From assembly GCA_905236615.1 (NCBI GenBank), contig CAJORC010000215.1, forward strand, positions 1-6,991: a stretch of 6,991 nucleotides of DNA, given 5' to 3'. A program made the translations under genes and the position numbers. Of the stretch, positions 1 through 6,834 are shown one piece after another. The stretch is from an uncultured Lachnospiraceae bacterium. Its GTDB lineage: Bacteria > Bacillota > Clostridia > Lachnospirales > Lachnospiraceae. Below the pieces are notes generated by a model, which had not been told where the DNA came from, did not search any database, and saw only the letters and a list, made by a program, of their open reading frames with translations. The number at the start of each line of letters is the position of its first letter. The stretch's first letter is position 1.

Positions 1-879
1 GCCTGCCTCAAGTGCATTTTTTATCCCGCTCAGACTATTGTCATAGCCTTCTGCACCCACCAGTTTATTGTGGATTTCCCTGTCTGATGAATAAAAGGTT
101 ATCTGAATGCTGTCCAGCGAGGCCTCTTTAAGCTTTTGGCAGTATTCTTTCGTCAGTTTTACTCCGTTCGTATTTAGCCTTGTAACGAACCACTTACCAT
201 ATTCTATCAGCTCAGTAAGGTCTTCTCTCATGGTCGGCTCGCCGCCTGTGAAAGTAATCTGCGGGATACCGATTTTTTTAAGCTTATCAATGACCTGCTT
301 CCACTCTTCTGTGGAAAGCTCTTTTTCTCCGGAATGTTCCTGCCCCGCTGCATAGCAGTGAAGGCATTTCAGATTGCAGTGCCATTGACTTTCCTTTGTC
401 ATTGATGATACCATCAGATCCATTCTATGGGGTGCCCTCATATAAGGTGCATATTCACCTATATTCATATAAGGGATCTCTTCAGTCAGTTCTTCCCTGT
501 AGGCGATCTGTTTGAAGGTCGTCATTATCATTTCTATATCATTGACAAAATGCCTGTTCGGCATCAGCGGAAATATCTTTCTCATTCTCTTGCAGGTATT
601 TTTCATAATGAGCTTAGTCTCTTCTTCCGATACTTCCCGCCCGCTGTATTTATTTACTTCATCGATAAATTCCGACAGAAGAATTGTCCACGAAAATCCG
701 ACCGGAATAATATCCTGTCCGTTGATTATCGCAACCGACGGACCTATCTCATCCCCATCCACCTTCGGCGGAAGCAGATGTATACGCACTACTCCCGGTC
801 CCTCCGGATTCAGGGTCGTATGCTTCACTTCATTGAAATTGTCCTTTGCATATTTAAGAACCCTTTTGGAAATCTTCAT
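1..879 (-). CDS. Radical SAM enzyme with N-terminal extension (C-terminus outside window)
   Basis: Read from the complement, an ATG at 879-877 opens 293 codons that run off the left edge without a stop. The cluster motif CNLKCLHC (C168, C172, C175) is the CxxxCxxC that binds a [4Fe-4S] cluster and S-adenosylmethionine. TGGEPT (211-216) is the family GGEP motif that contacts SAM, and LNTNG (235-239) is the next conserved barrel strand. The cluster lies far from the start: residues 1-160 form a separate region. Residues 47-104 of it (strands, then a helix-rich stretch ending KRMRKIFP) faintly resemble a PqqD/RRE-type peptide-binding fold, but this is a guess. The overall style resembles SPASM-type enzymes that modify peptides or activate other enzymes; the C-terminal half that would show auxiliary cysteines is missing. 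Two purine-rich RBS candidates precede the ATG: GGAG at 888-885 (5-nt spacer) and AGGGGAGG at 899-892. Substrate unknown. The fold call is firm; the function is open. Confidence 0.9.
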   Translation of the reverse strand, partial: MKISKRVLKYAKDNFNEVKHTTLNPEGPGVVRIHLLPPKVDGDEIGPSVAIINGQDIIPVGFSWTILLSEFIDEVNKYSGREVSEEETKLIMKNTCKRMRKIFPLMPNRHFVNDIEMIMTTFKQIAYREELTEEIPYMNIGEYAPYMRAPHRMDLMVSSMTKESQWHCNLKCLHCYAAGQEHSGEKELSTEEWKQVIDKLKKIGIPQITFTGGEPTMREDLTELIEYGKWFVTRLNTNGVKLTKEYCQKLKEASLDSIQITFYSSDREIHNKLVGAEGYDNSLSGIKNALEAG

Positions 880-926
880 TGTATCTCCGTACCTCCCCTT
901 ATTTATAGAACTTTTATCCTGTTTTT

Positions 927-955
927 ATTCTAATTTATCAGCTAAATATAAACAA
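927..955 (-). promoter_or_regulatory. Sigma-A-type promoter for the radical SAM gene
   Basis: On the minus strand, TTGTTT (955-950) and TAGAAT (932-927) are separated by exactly 17 nt, matching the vegetative -35/-10 layout with one or two mismatches per box. The predicted start of transcription is near 920, giving a leader of about 40 nt that contains the purine-rich RBS before the ATG at 879. The region is AT-rich, as expected of a Firmicutes promoter. It sits 5 bp from the -35 box of the opposing promoter. Assigned by eye, with no experimental support. Confidence 0.65.
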
Positions 956-960
956 GGCTT

Positions 961-989
961 TTGACCTATTTAAGAGTTTATGCTATGAT
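961..989 (+). promoter_or_regulatory. Sigma-A-type promoter with extended -10, driving the prmA operon
   Basis: TTGACC (961-966) and TATGAT (984-989) are 17 nt apart, each one base off consensus, and a TGC at 981-983 makes an extended -10 (TGn). Transcription would start around 996, leaving a short leader of about 36 nt to the prmA ATG at 1032, with no room for a riboswitch. No other promoter of this quality was noticed further along the plus strand, so it is probably the main promoter for all five genes from prmA to the membrane protein. Confidence 0.75.
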
Positions 990-1031
990 ATATCGATTGT
1001 AGTATTGAACGTTTTTTATAAAGGATATTCT

Positions 1032-1994
1032 ATGCAGTACAACAAATTTACGATAAAAACCACTCCGGAAGCTGAAGACATAATCAGTGCCGAGCTTGCC
1101 GAGATTGGCGTTGACGGCGTTGAGATAGAAGATGCCGGTATTCCCGAAGAGATCGAAAACAGTGCTATCTTCTATGACGAGCTTCCCGAGAACAATATCG
1201 ATGCCGATACCGCTTATGTAAGTTTTTACCTTGAAGCATCAAAAGATAAAAACAAGGTTCTCTCCGAAGTCCATGAACTCTTAAAAAGACTTTCCGAATT
1301 CGTAAATATCGGTGACGGCGGAATAAGTGTCAACGCAACGGAGGACAAGGACTGGATAAATAACTGGAAGGAATTCTTCCATCAGTTCAGTATCGACTTC
1401 GATGACGGAAAGAAGGCCCGCTTCACCCCTTCATGGGAAAAGCGCGATGATAACAGTTCTTACGACTGGGAGATAAATATCGACCCGGGAACAGCTTTCG
1501 GCACGGGCGCCCACCATACAACAAGGCTCTGCATAAAAGCCCTTGAAAAATACTTAAAAAAGGGTGACAGCATTCTCGATATCGGTACAGGAAGCGGAAT
1601 CCTGTCACTGATGGCTTTTAAGTTCGGTGCTTCCAGAGCTATCGGAACAGATCTTGATGAAGGTTCAAAAACTGCCGTATGGGATAATTTCAATGCTAAC
1701 GGACTTTCCGATGCCAACTTTGAACTCATCCTCGGAAATATATTAGATGACAGTACGGTTCAGAAGCATGTTGGCAGCGGATATGATATCGTTGTGGCAA
1801 ATATCCTTCCTGATGTGCTTGAGCCCTTAACTCCTATGGTTCCGTCAATTTTGAAAGAGCATGGGATATATATAACTTCCGGCATAATCGACGACAAAGC
1901 CGACTATGTCCGTTCATTCATCGAAAAAGCCGGGCTTAAGATACTCGAACGCCATGATGACGGTGAATGGGTTTGCTATGTATCGGAGGCATAA
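1032..1994 (+). CDS. prmA: Ribosomal protein L11 methyltransferase PrmA
   Basis: PrmA is a cytoplasmic SAM-dependent enzyme that methylates amino groups of ribosomal protein L11. The product is 320 residues, close to the usual 290-320. An N-terminal L11-recognition domain (about 1-95) leads into the catalytic Rossmann domain. Signatures seen are the family motif DPGTAFGTGAHHTT (151-164), SAM-binding motif I DIGTGSG (183-189), an acidic strand end GTDLD (205-209), and ANILPDVL (256-263), which corresponds to the NIL(A) catalytic loop. The family usually reads GTG-T-H-x-TT; here it is GTGAHHTT, a mild variation. The ATG at 1032 is chosen because AAGG (1021-1024) lies 7 nt upstream. A longer reading from TTG 1005 would add nine unconserved-looking residues, has no RBS, and would leave a leader of only about 9 nt. 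It is the first gene of the operon and overlaps rsmE by one base (TAATG). Confidence 0.95.
   Translation: MQYNKFTIKTTPEAEDIISAELAEIGVDGVEIEDAGIPEEIENSAIFYDELPENNIDADTAYVSFYLEASKDKNKVLSEVHELLKRLSEFVNIGDGGISVNATEDKDWINNWKEFFHQFSIDFDDGKKARFTPSWEKRDDNSSYDWEINIDPGTAFGTGAHHTTRLCIKALEKYLKKGDSILDIGTGSGILSLMAFKFGASRAIGTDLDEGSKTAVWDNFNANGLSDANFELILGNILDDSTVQKHVGSGYDIVVANILPDVLEPLTPMVPSILKEHGIYITSGIIDDKADYVRSFIEKAGLKILERHDDGEWVCYVSEA
1985..1989 (+). promoter_or_regulatory. RBS deciding the rsmE start, inside prmA
   Basis: GGAGG sits within the last codons of prmA, 4 nt before the ATG at 1994 that overlaps the prmA stop codon as TAATG. It favours this ATG over the in-frame ATG at 1967, which would add nine residues with no homology to the usual RsmE N-terminus (M-x-x-F-F-V). 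The arrangement implies that rsmE translation is coupled to termination on prmA. Confidence 0.7.
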
Positions 1995-2734
1995 TGTACC
2001 ATTTTTTCGTAGATCCTTCTAATATAACAGACAATGACATTTATATAGAAGGAAATGATTATAATCATATTAAGAACGTGCTCCGCATGAAGACAGGCGA
2101 ACAGGTTTCTTTAAGCGACGGTCTGACTGACAAGGAATACCGCTGCCATATTGAAGATTATACTGAAAGCGCCGTTCACTGCAGGCTTGACTTTATAAAA
2201 GAATCCGATGTGGAACTTCCTGTGAAGGTAACTTTATATCAGGGGCTTCCAAAGTCTGACAAAATGGAGCTCATCATACAGAAATGCGTGGAACTCGGAG
2301 TTGCAAGAATAGTTCCCGTAGAATGTTCCCGCTCGGTCGTTAAGCTCGATGCGAAAAAATCAGCATCAAAGGTAAAGCGCTGGCAGGGCATATCAGAGGC
2401 TGCCGCCAAGCAGAGCAAGAGGGCTGTCATTCCCGAAGTTGCGCTCCCGATGAAATTCAGCGATGCTGTCAAAGAAGCATCTGCTTCTGATATAAAGCTT
2501 ATACCCTATGAGCTTGCAGATAATTTTGAAGCAACAAGAAAGATAATATCAGAAATAAGCCCTGGTCAGTCCGTAAGCATCTTCATCGGACCTGAGGGAG
2601 GTTTCAGCGAAGATGAAGTTGCTCTCTCCCTCGAAAACGGATTTGAGTCGGTAACTCTCGGCAAACGTATCCTTCGCACCGAAACTGCTGCTTTAGTTGT
2701 ACTGTCATGGTTAATATATCTCTTTGAAAACTAG
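1994..2734 (+). CDS. rsmE: 16S rRNA (uracil-1498-N3)-methyltransferase RsmE
   Basis: RsmE uses SAM to methylate N3 of U1498 in helix 44 of 16S rRNA, acting on the assembled 30S subunit. The 246-residue product matches the usual 240-250. It has an N-terminal PUA-like RNA-binding domain (about 1-72; MYHFFVD then HIKNVLRMKTGE) and a C-terminal SPOUT methyltransferase domain. Seen in the latter are QGLPKSDKMELIIQKCVELG (83-102), EAAAKQSKR (135-143), the SAM-binding knot loop FIGPEGGFS (197-205), and TLGKRILRTETA (221-232), which closes the trefoil knot. Nothing essential appears to be missing. In many Firmicutes this gene directly follows prmA, as here. It ends with TAG, 17 nt before the desulfurase gene. 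Confidence 0.96.
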   Translation: MYHFFVDPSNITDNDIYIEGNDYNHIKNVLRMKTGEQVSLSDGLTDKEYRCHIEDYTESAVHCRLDFIKESDVELPVKVTLYQGLPKSDKMELIIQKCVELGVARIVPVECSRSVVKLDAKKSASKVKRWQGISEAAAKQSKRAVIPEVALPMKFSDAVKEASASDIKLIPYELADNFEATRKIISEISPGQSVSIFIGPEGGFSEDEVALSLENGFESVTLGKRILRTETAALVVLSWLIYLFEN

Positions 2735-2751
2735 AAACAAAAGGAATAAAA

Positions 2752-3903
2752 ATGGAAATATACTTAGACAACTCAGCAACCACAAAACTCAGCCCGGGTG
2801 CTCTCGAATTAATGACAAAAATCTTCATGGAAGATTACGGAAACACTTCAAGCATGCACAGCAAGGGCTTTGATGCTGAAAAGCACATACGTGCTGCAAA
2901 AGAAAATTTTGCAAAGATCCTCAAATGCTCCGCAAATGAGATATTGTTTACTTCAGGCGGAACAGAGAGCAACAATACAGCCATAATCGGAACAGCCCTT
3001 CATTACGGAAGCAGAGGACATCACATGGTTACAACCGCCATAGAACATGCGGCTGTTTCCGCCCCTATGAAATTTCTGGAATCAAGAGGCTGGGAGATCG
3101 ACCGTCTAAGCGTAGACAGTGAAGGCCGGATAAATCTTTCCGAGCTTGAAAGCCTTCTCCGCGATGACACAGTTCTTGTATCCGTCATGCATGTCAACAA
3201 TGAGATCGGAACTGTAGAACCGATAGAAGAGATCGGCGCTCTTATACACGAAAAATGTCCCAACTGTCTTTTTCATGTAGACGATATCCAGGGCTTCGGA
3301 AAGATAGCTCTTTATCCGAAAAAGCTTCATATAGACCTGCTTTCCGCAAGTTCGCATAAGCTTCACGGACCTAAGGGTGTTGGACTCCTCTACATCGATG
3401 AAAGAGCCCATATCTCACCGATAATCTTAGGTGGTGGCCACCAGAACGGCATGCGCTCCGGTACGGAAAATGTTCCGGGTGTGGCAGGATTCTCCTTTGC
3501 CGCTTCGGAAGTATACAGTAATATCGATGAGAATTACAAACGGATAGAAGCACTGAGAGCCGACTTTATAAATAAGATCTCAGACATTCCCGACATAAGC
3601 GTGAATGGTTCCGCAGAGCACCATTCACCCTATATCCTTTCACTTACGGTAAAGGATGTAAGAGCCGAAGTTCTTCTTCATGCTCTTGAAGGCAGGGAGA
3701 TTTATGTATCTGCAGGTTCAGCCTGCTCATCAAACCACCCGTCGGTATCATCTACACTAAAGGCGGTTAACGTACCAAAGTATGCTCTTGACTCAACCAT
3801 ACGTCTGAGTTTCAGCGTTTCAACCACCGCCGAAGAGCTTGATGCGGCTGCAGATGCACTCCACTCAGTCGTTCCGACACTGCGAAAGTTTACAAGAAAG
3901 TAA
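2752..3903 (+). CDS. Cysteine desulfurase, NifS/IscS class (probable ThiI partner, NifZ-like)
   Basis: This is a PLP-dependent cytoplasmic enzyme that converts L-cysteine to alanine and holds the sulfur as an enzyme persulfide. The 383-residue product shows the whole aminotransferase class V pattern: YLDNSATT at the N-terminus, FTSGGTESNN (66-75) for cofactor phosphate binding, IEHAAV with H99 stacking on PLP, HVDDIQGFGK (175-184) with D177 and Q180, the Schiff-base lysine K203 in SSHKLHGPKG, RSGTEN (235-240), and the catalytic persulfide cysteine C325 in SAGSACSSN. The SGSAC-type loop places it in the IscS/NifS group, not SufS. It lies 8 nt upstream of thiI, the arrangement of Bacillus subtilis nifZ-thiI, where the desulfurase is dedicated to tRNA 4-thiouridine; that role is inferred from position. 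RBS AAGGA (2741-2745) is 6 nt before the ATG. Calling it NifZ and not a general IscS depends on other desulfurases existing elsewhere in the genome. Confidence 0.93.
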   Translation: MEIYLDNSATTKLSPGALELMTKIFMEDYGNTSSMHSKGFDAEKHIRAAKENFAKILKCSANEILFTSGGTESNNTAIIGTALHYGSRGHHMVTTAIEHAAVSAPMKFLESRGWEIDRLSVDSEGRINLSELESLLRDDTVLVSVMHVNNEIGTVEPIEEIGALIHEKCPNCLFHVDDIQGFGKIALYPKKLHIDLLSASSHKLHGPKGVGLLYIDERAHISPIILGGGHQNGMRSGTENVPGVAGFSFAASEVYSNIDENYKRIEALRADFINKISDIPDISVNGSAEHHSPYILSLTVKDVRAEVLLHALEGREIYVSAGSACSSNHPSVSSTLKAVNVPKYALDSTIRLSFSVSTTAEELDAAADALHSVVPTLRKFTRK

Positions 3904-3911
3904 GGTATAAT

Positions 3912-5108
3912 ATGTTTCAGGCATTTTTATTAAAATACGCCGAGATCGGTGTAAAAGGAAAAAACAGATATGTCTTCGAGGATGCCCTTGTAAGTCATGT
4001 TAAAAAGCATTTAAGAAGAATCACGGGAGAATTCAAGGTTTCAAAGATCAACGGCAGAATTTTCGTTGAAGGAACAGGCTTTGACTTTGATGAAACGATC
4101 GATGCACTTCAGCATGTTTTCGGTGTTATCGGAATCAGTCCCGTAGAAGTTCTTGAAAGCCGCGAAAAAGACGACATTTTAAGATCTGCGGTTGAATATG
4201 TTGCCGCTAATTATGAAAAGAGAGATTTTTCTTTCAAGGTAGACACAAGACGTGCCGACAAAAAATATCCCATGACTTCAATGGAGATGGACGCGGCAGT
4301 CGGTGAAGTCATCCTCAACGCTTTTCCCGAGCTTCATGTTGATGTTCACAATCCTCAGGAGCTTATCCATCTGGAAATAAGAGAAAAGATCTATATCTAT
4401 TCAAAGACGGTCAAAGGCGCCGGCGGTCTTCCGCTCGGTACAAACGGAAGGGCTCTTCTGCTTCTTTCGGGAGGAATCGACTCTCCTGTTGCCGGATACA
4501 TGGTCTCACGACGCGGAGTCGAGCTTGATGCGGTATACTTCAATGCTCCGCCTTATACTTCAGACAGAGCTAAGCAGAAGGTCATCGACCTTGCCAGAGA
4601 AGTTTCCAAATGGACCGGCCGTATTAACCTTCATGTAATCAACTTCACGGATATACAGCTTTATATTTATGAAAAATGTCCGCATGACGAGCTTACGATC
4701 ATAATGCGAAGATACATGATGCGGATTGCAGAACATATAGCAAGAGAAAATGATCTTTTAGGTCTTATCACCGGCGAGTCCATCGGACAGGTTGCCAGCC
4801 AGACCATGAAGAGTCTCTTCTGTACCGATGATGCATGTACGCTTCCTGTTTACAGACCTTTGATAGGTTTTGACAAGCAGGATATAATTGATATATCGGA
4901 AAAGCTCGGAACTTATGAAACCTCGATCCTGCCCTATGAGGACTGCTGTACCATATTTGTGGCAAAGCATCCTGTTACAAAGCCGAACTTAAACATCATA
5001 AAGGCTTCTGAGAAAAATCTTGCTGAAAAAATTGATGAACTTTTTGCAACTGCAATAGATACTGATGAGGTAATTGTCATTGAAGACGGGAACGTTAAAA
5101 CCGAATAA
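3912..5108 (+). CDS. thiI: tRNA 4-thiouridine synthetase ThiI, short form without rhodanese domain
   Basis: ThiI adenylates U8 of tRNA with ATP and replaces the oxygen with sulfur from a desulfurase, giving 4-thiouridine, a near-UV sensor; in some bacteria it also serves thiamine thiazole synthesis. The product is 398 residues, like B. subtilis ThiI (about 400) and shorter than the E. coli form, which carries a C-terminal rhodanese. Domain order: N-terminal ferredoxin-like domain with LLKYAEIGVKGKNR (6-19), THUMP RNA-binding domain (about 60-165), then the PP-loop ATP pyrophosphatase domain from GGLPLGTNG (171-179) through the P-loop LLLSGGIDSPVAGYM (183-197). ITGESIGQVASQT (286-298) and LPYEDCCTIF (340-349) follow. 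C345 or C346 aligns with E. coli catalytic C344. Two further cysteines, C304 and C309, are noted in the findings. RBS AAGG (3902-3905) overlaps the previous stop codon, 6 nt from the ATG. Confidence 0.96.
   Translation: MFQAFLLKYAEIGVKGKNRYVFEDALVSHVKKHLRRITGEFKVSKINGRIFVEGTGFDFDETIDALQHVFGVIGISPVEVLESREKDDILRSAVEYVAANYEKRDFSFKVDTRRADKKYPMTSMEMDAAVGEVILNAFPELHVDVHNPQELIHLEIREKIYIYSKTVKGAGGLPLGTNGRALLLLSGGIDSPVAGYMVSRRGVELDAVYFNAPPYTSDRAKQKVIDLAREVSKWTGRINLHVINFTDIQLYIYEKCPHDELTIIMRRYMMRIAEHIARENDLLGLITGESIGQVASQTMKSLFCTDDACTLPVYRPLIGFDKQDIIDISEKLGTYETSILPYEDCCTIFVAKHPVTKPNLNIIKASEKNLAEKIDELFATAIDTDEVIVIEDGNVKTE
5067..5070 (+). promoter_or_regulatory. Candidate RBS for the membrane protein, inside thiI
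   Basis: GAGG within the thiI 3' end is followed by two in-frame TTG codons, at 5074 (3-nt spacer, too close) and 5080 (9-nt spacer, acceptable). No in-frame ATG occurs before the first membrane segment, so a TTG start is the most economical reading. The choice between the two TTGs changes the protein by only two residues. Confidence 0.45.
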
Positions 5109-6756
5109 CAGAGCCGTTTTCCTTTTTTCATTCCTTTTAGGAGCGGTACTCTTTATCGCTGTCTACGGAATAAAAGTCATTGACCCGACTTATGATCTGT
5201 GGATATTCGACATAAAAGATCCCGACATAAAGCAGCACTATATCGGATGGTGTCATTTCAGGAACAGCTCATGGTCTTTTCCTTTAGGACTGATGAACAC
5301 GCTTTCATGGCCCTTTCCGATCTCAGTGCTCTATACGGATTCGATACCTCTTTTTGCGGTCTTTTTCAAGATATTTAACAGTTTTCTCCCGAAAACCTTT
5401 CAGTACCTCGGTCTTTTCGGATTTCTTTCAATGGCAGTTACAGGCGGTGTCGCAGGTCTTATCCTGAACAGGCTTATCCGCGATCCTTACGGGGCAATAC
5501 TCGGCTCTTCGTTCTTTTCGCTTATGCCGCATATCCTGCAGAGGATGTTTTTTCACACTACGCTTACTGCACAATGGATACTGCTCCTGCCGCTGCTCAT
5601 ATGGTTTTCCGACGCATGGCGCTGGAGTTTAAGGAAGAAGCTCCTGTCCTGGGGCGTATCTTCGTTTCTGGCAATAGTCATACATCCTTACCTATGGATG
5701 ATGTTTATGATGATTTATTTTTTTGCCGAATTCGAAGTGGTCTACAGAACACGGAAAATTGTCCCTTCAGTCCTGACTGCCCTGATGACTGTCGTAACCG
5801 GTTTAAGCGGACTATTCCTTGAAGGCGGTTTTTACGGAAGTGTATCGACAGTCTACTATGCCGGCGGATTCGAAGCAAACTTAAATTCCCTTTTCAATCC
5901 CATGGGATACGGGCTTATACTTCCGGACCTGGATCAGGTAGGGGATTTCCAGTATGAAGGCTTCGGATATTTAGGTTTTGGGCTTATCATTATGCTTATA
6001 GCAGGGCTCATCGCCTTTGTAATAAGCTTTTTCAGAAAGAATGAAGGATTTGATATCAGGAAGATTTTCAGTGATCATCCAAGGCGTTTCCTGATAGTGA
6101 TTATGTCGGTAATTTTCATTATTTTCTCAGCCTACCCTTCGGTATGCTTTGGAAATAAGATCATTGTTACTTTTCCCCGGGTAAAGCTCATTGATAATTT
6201 TTTCGGTGTCTTTCGTTCAACAGGGCGCTTTATATGGGTTGTCAGCTTTATTGCCGGATTTACAGCTTTTTTATTTTTATATAAATACAGCAGAAGGATA
6301 ATCTCCCTTATCATCCTTACAGCCTGTCTTCTTTTACAGTTTTATGACCTTTCAGGAACCTTTGCACAGGTTCATGAGGATATAACTAAAGACCACAGGA
6401 AACACGAATGTGACTTAGATGTACCGGAATTATCAGCCGTACTTGACCGATATGATCACCTTGTCATGTTCTACGACAATAACATAGACTTAAACCGCTA
6501 TGCCTTTTATGCTTACGAACACGGTCTGACCATCAACCGTTTTTATTTTTCAAGAGATATTGACTCTCTTGTAAATGATAAACTTGCAGAATATACAAAA
6601 GAACTTGAAGACGGTGATCCCGAAGACAATGTGATCTATATTTTTGAAGAAGACAAGCCGGATGACTGGATGCCATACGATCTGCATTTTTACAATCTGA
6701 CCGGTACCGTGATCGGAGTAAAAGAACCTATTGCAGGACTTAAAGAGATTGAATGA
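5080..6756 (+). CDS. Polytopic membrane protein, DUF6311-like, possible GT-C fold
   Basis: The product has about 558 residues from TTG 5080 (560 from TTG 5074). By eye it has roughly ten to twelve hydrophobic segments: 12-31, about 108-128, 137-150, 164-177, 189-217 (probably two), 229-247, 298-318, 336-352, 381-401 and 405-421. A hydrophilic tail of about 130 residues (428-558) follows. After the first membrane segment comes an acidic loop, IDPTYDLWIFDIKDPD (34-49), then QHYIGWCHFRNSSWSFPLG (52-70) and YTDSIPLFA (85-93). This order resembles what I recall of DUF6311 membrane proteins, and acidic residues in the first outer loop are typical of GT-C lipid-linked-sugar glycosyltransferases. The family call is from memory and the enzymatic role is inference. 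The gene overlaps the thiI 3' end by 29 nt and lacks its own visible promoter, so it probably depends on readthrough and translational coupling. Biochemical function and substrate are not recognised. Confidence 0.82.
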   Translation: MKTGTLKPNNRAVFLFSFLLGAVLFIAVYGIKVIDPTYDLWIFDIKDPDIKQHYIGWCHFRNSSWSFPLGLMNTLSWPFPISVLYTDSIPLFAVFFKIFNSFLPKTFQYLGLFGFLSMAVTGGVAGLILNRLIRDPYGAILGSSFFSLMPHILQRMFFHTTLTAQWILLLPLLIWFSDAWRWSLRKKLLSWGVSSFLAIVIHPYLWMMFMMIYFFAEFEVVYRTRKIVPSVLTALMTVVTGLSGLFLEGGFYGSVSTVYYAGGFEANLNSLFNPMGYGLILPDLDQVGDFQYEGFGYLGFGLIIMLIAGLIAFVISFFRKNEGFDIRKIFSDHPRRFLIVIMSVIFIIFSAYPSVCFGNKIIVTFPRVKLIDNFFGVFRSTGRFIWVVSFIAGFTAFLFLYKYSRRIISLIILTACLLLQFYDLSGTFAQVHEDITKDHRKHECDLDVPELSAVLDRYDHLVMFYDNNIDLNRYAFYAYEHGLTINRFYFSRDIDSLVNDKLAEYTKELEDGDPEDNVIYIFEEDKPDDWMPYDLHFYNLTGTVIGVKEPIAGLKEIE

Positions 6757-6769
6757 TTTTTTACATGAA

Positions 6770-6806
6770 AAGGGCTGATGAATGCGAATGCATAACACCA
6801 GCCCTT
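6770..6806 (-). terminator. Rho-independent terminator of the HPr-like gene
   Basis: AAGGGCTG (6770-6777) and CAGCCCTT (6799-6806) form a perfect 8-bp stem. Inside its 21-nt loop, ATGC (6782-6785) and GCAT (6790-6793) can form a second small stem around a 4-nt loop. Read on the minus strand, the stem runs directly into TTTT, then CATG and a further T-poor stretch, and it begins 28 bp after the stop codon of the minus-strand gene. Read on the plus strand the stem is followed only by TT and then AGGAAT, so termination of the five-gene operon here would be weak, though the hairpin may serve both converging units. Confidence 0.65.
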
Positions 6807-6834
6807 AGGAATAGCTAATTACCGTAAAACGGAT

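Noticed and set aside
107..964. Three plus-strand open frames (107-355, 427-933, 512-964) opposite the radical SAM gene
   Set aside because: They are antisense to a clear radical SAM coding frame with an intact CxxxCxxC motif, and their translations show no recognisable domains.
1005..1031. Upstream TTG start for prmA
   Set aside because: It would lie about 9 nt after the predicted transcription start with no RBS, while ATG 1032 has AAGG at proper spacing.
996..1031. Possible riboswitch or T-box leader ahead of the operon
   Set aside because: The predicted leader is only about 36 nt, too short for any such element, and no hairpin is apparent.
1967..1993. Upstream ATG start for rsmE
   Set aside because: It adds nine non-family residues and has no RBS; ATG 1994 has GGAGG and begins with the usual RsmE N-terminus.
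3431..3443. GGTGG/CCACC inverted repeat in the desulfurase gene
   Set aside because: It lies in codons for the conserved GGGH motif, has no T-run, and is best explained by coding constraint.
3021..3553. Minus-strand open frames opposite the desulfurase gene
   Set aside because: These are shadows of a gene whose full set of catalytic motifs is in the plus-strand frame.
5574..5822. 82-codon plus-strand open frame inside the membrane protein gene
   Set aside because: It overlaps conserved-looking membrane segments in another frame, and its translation lacks any motif.
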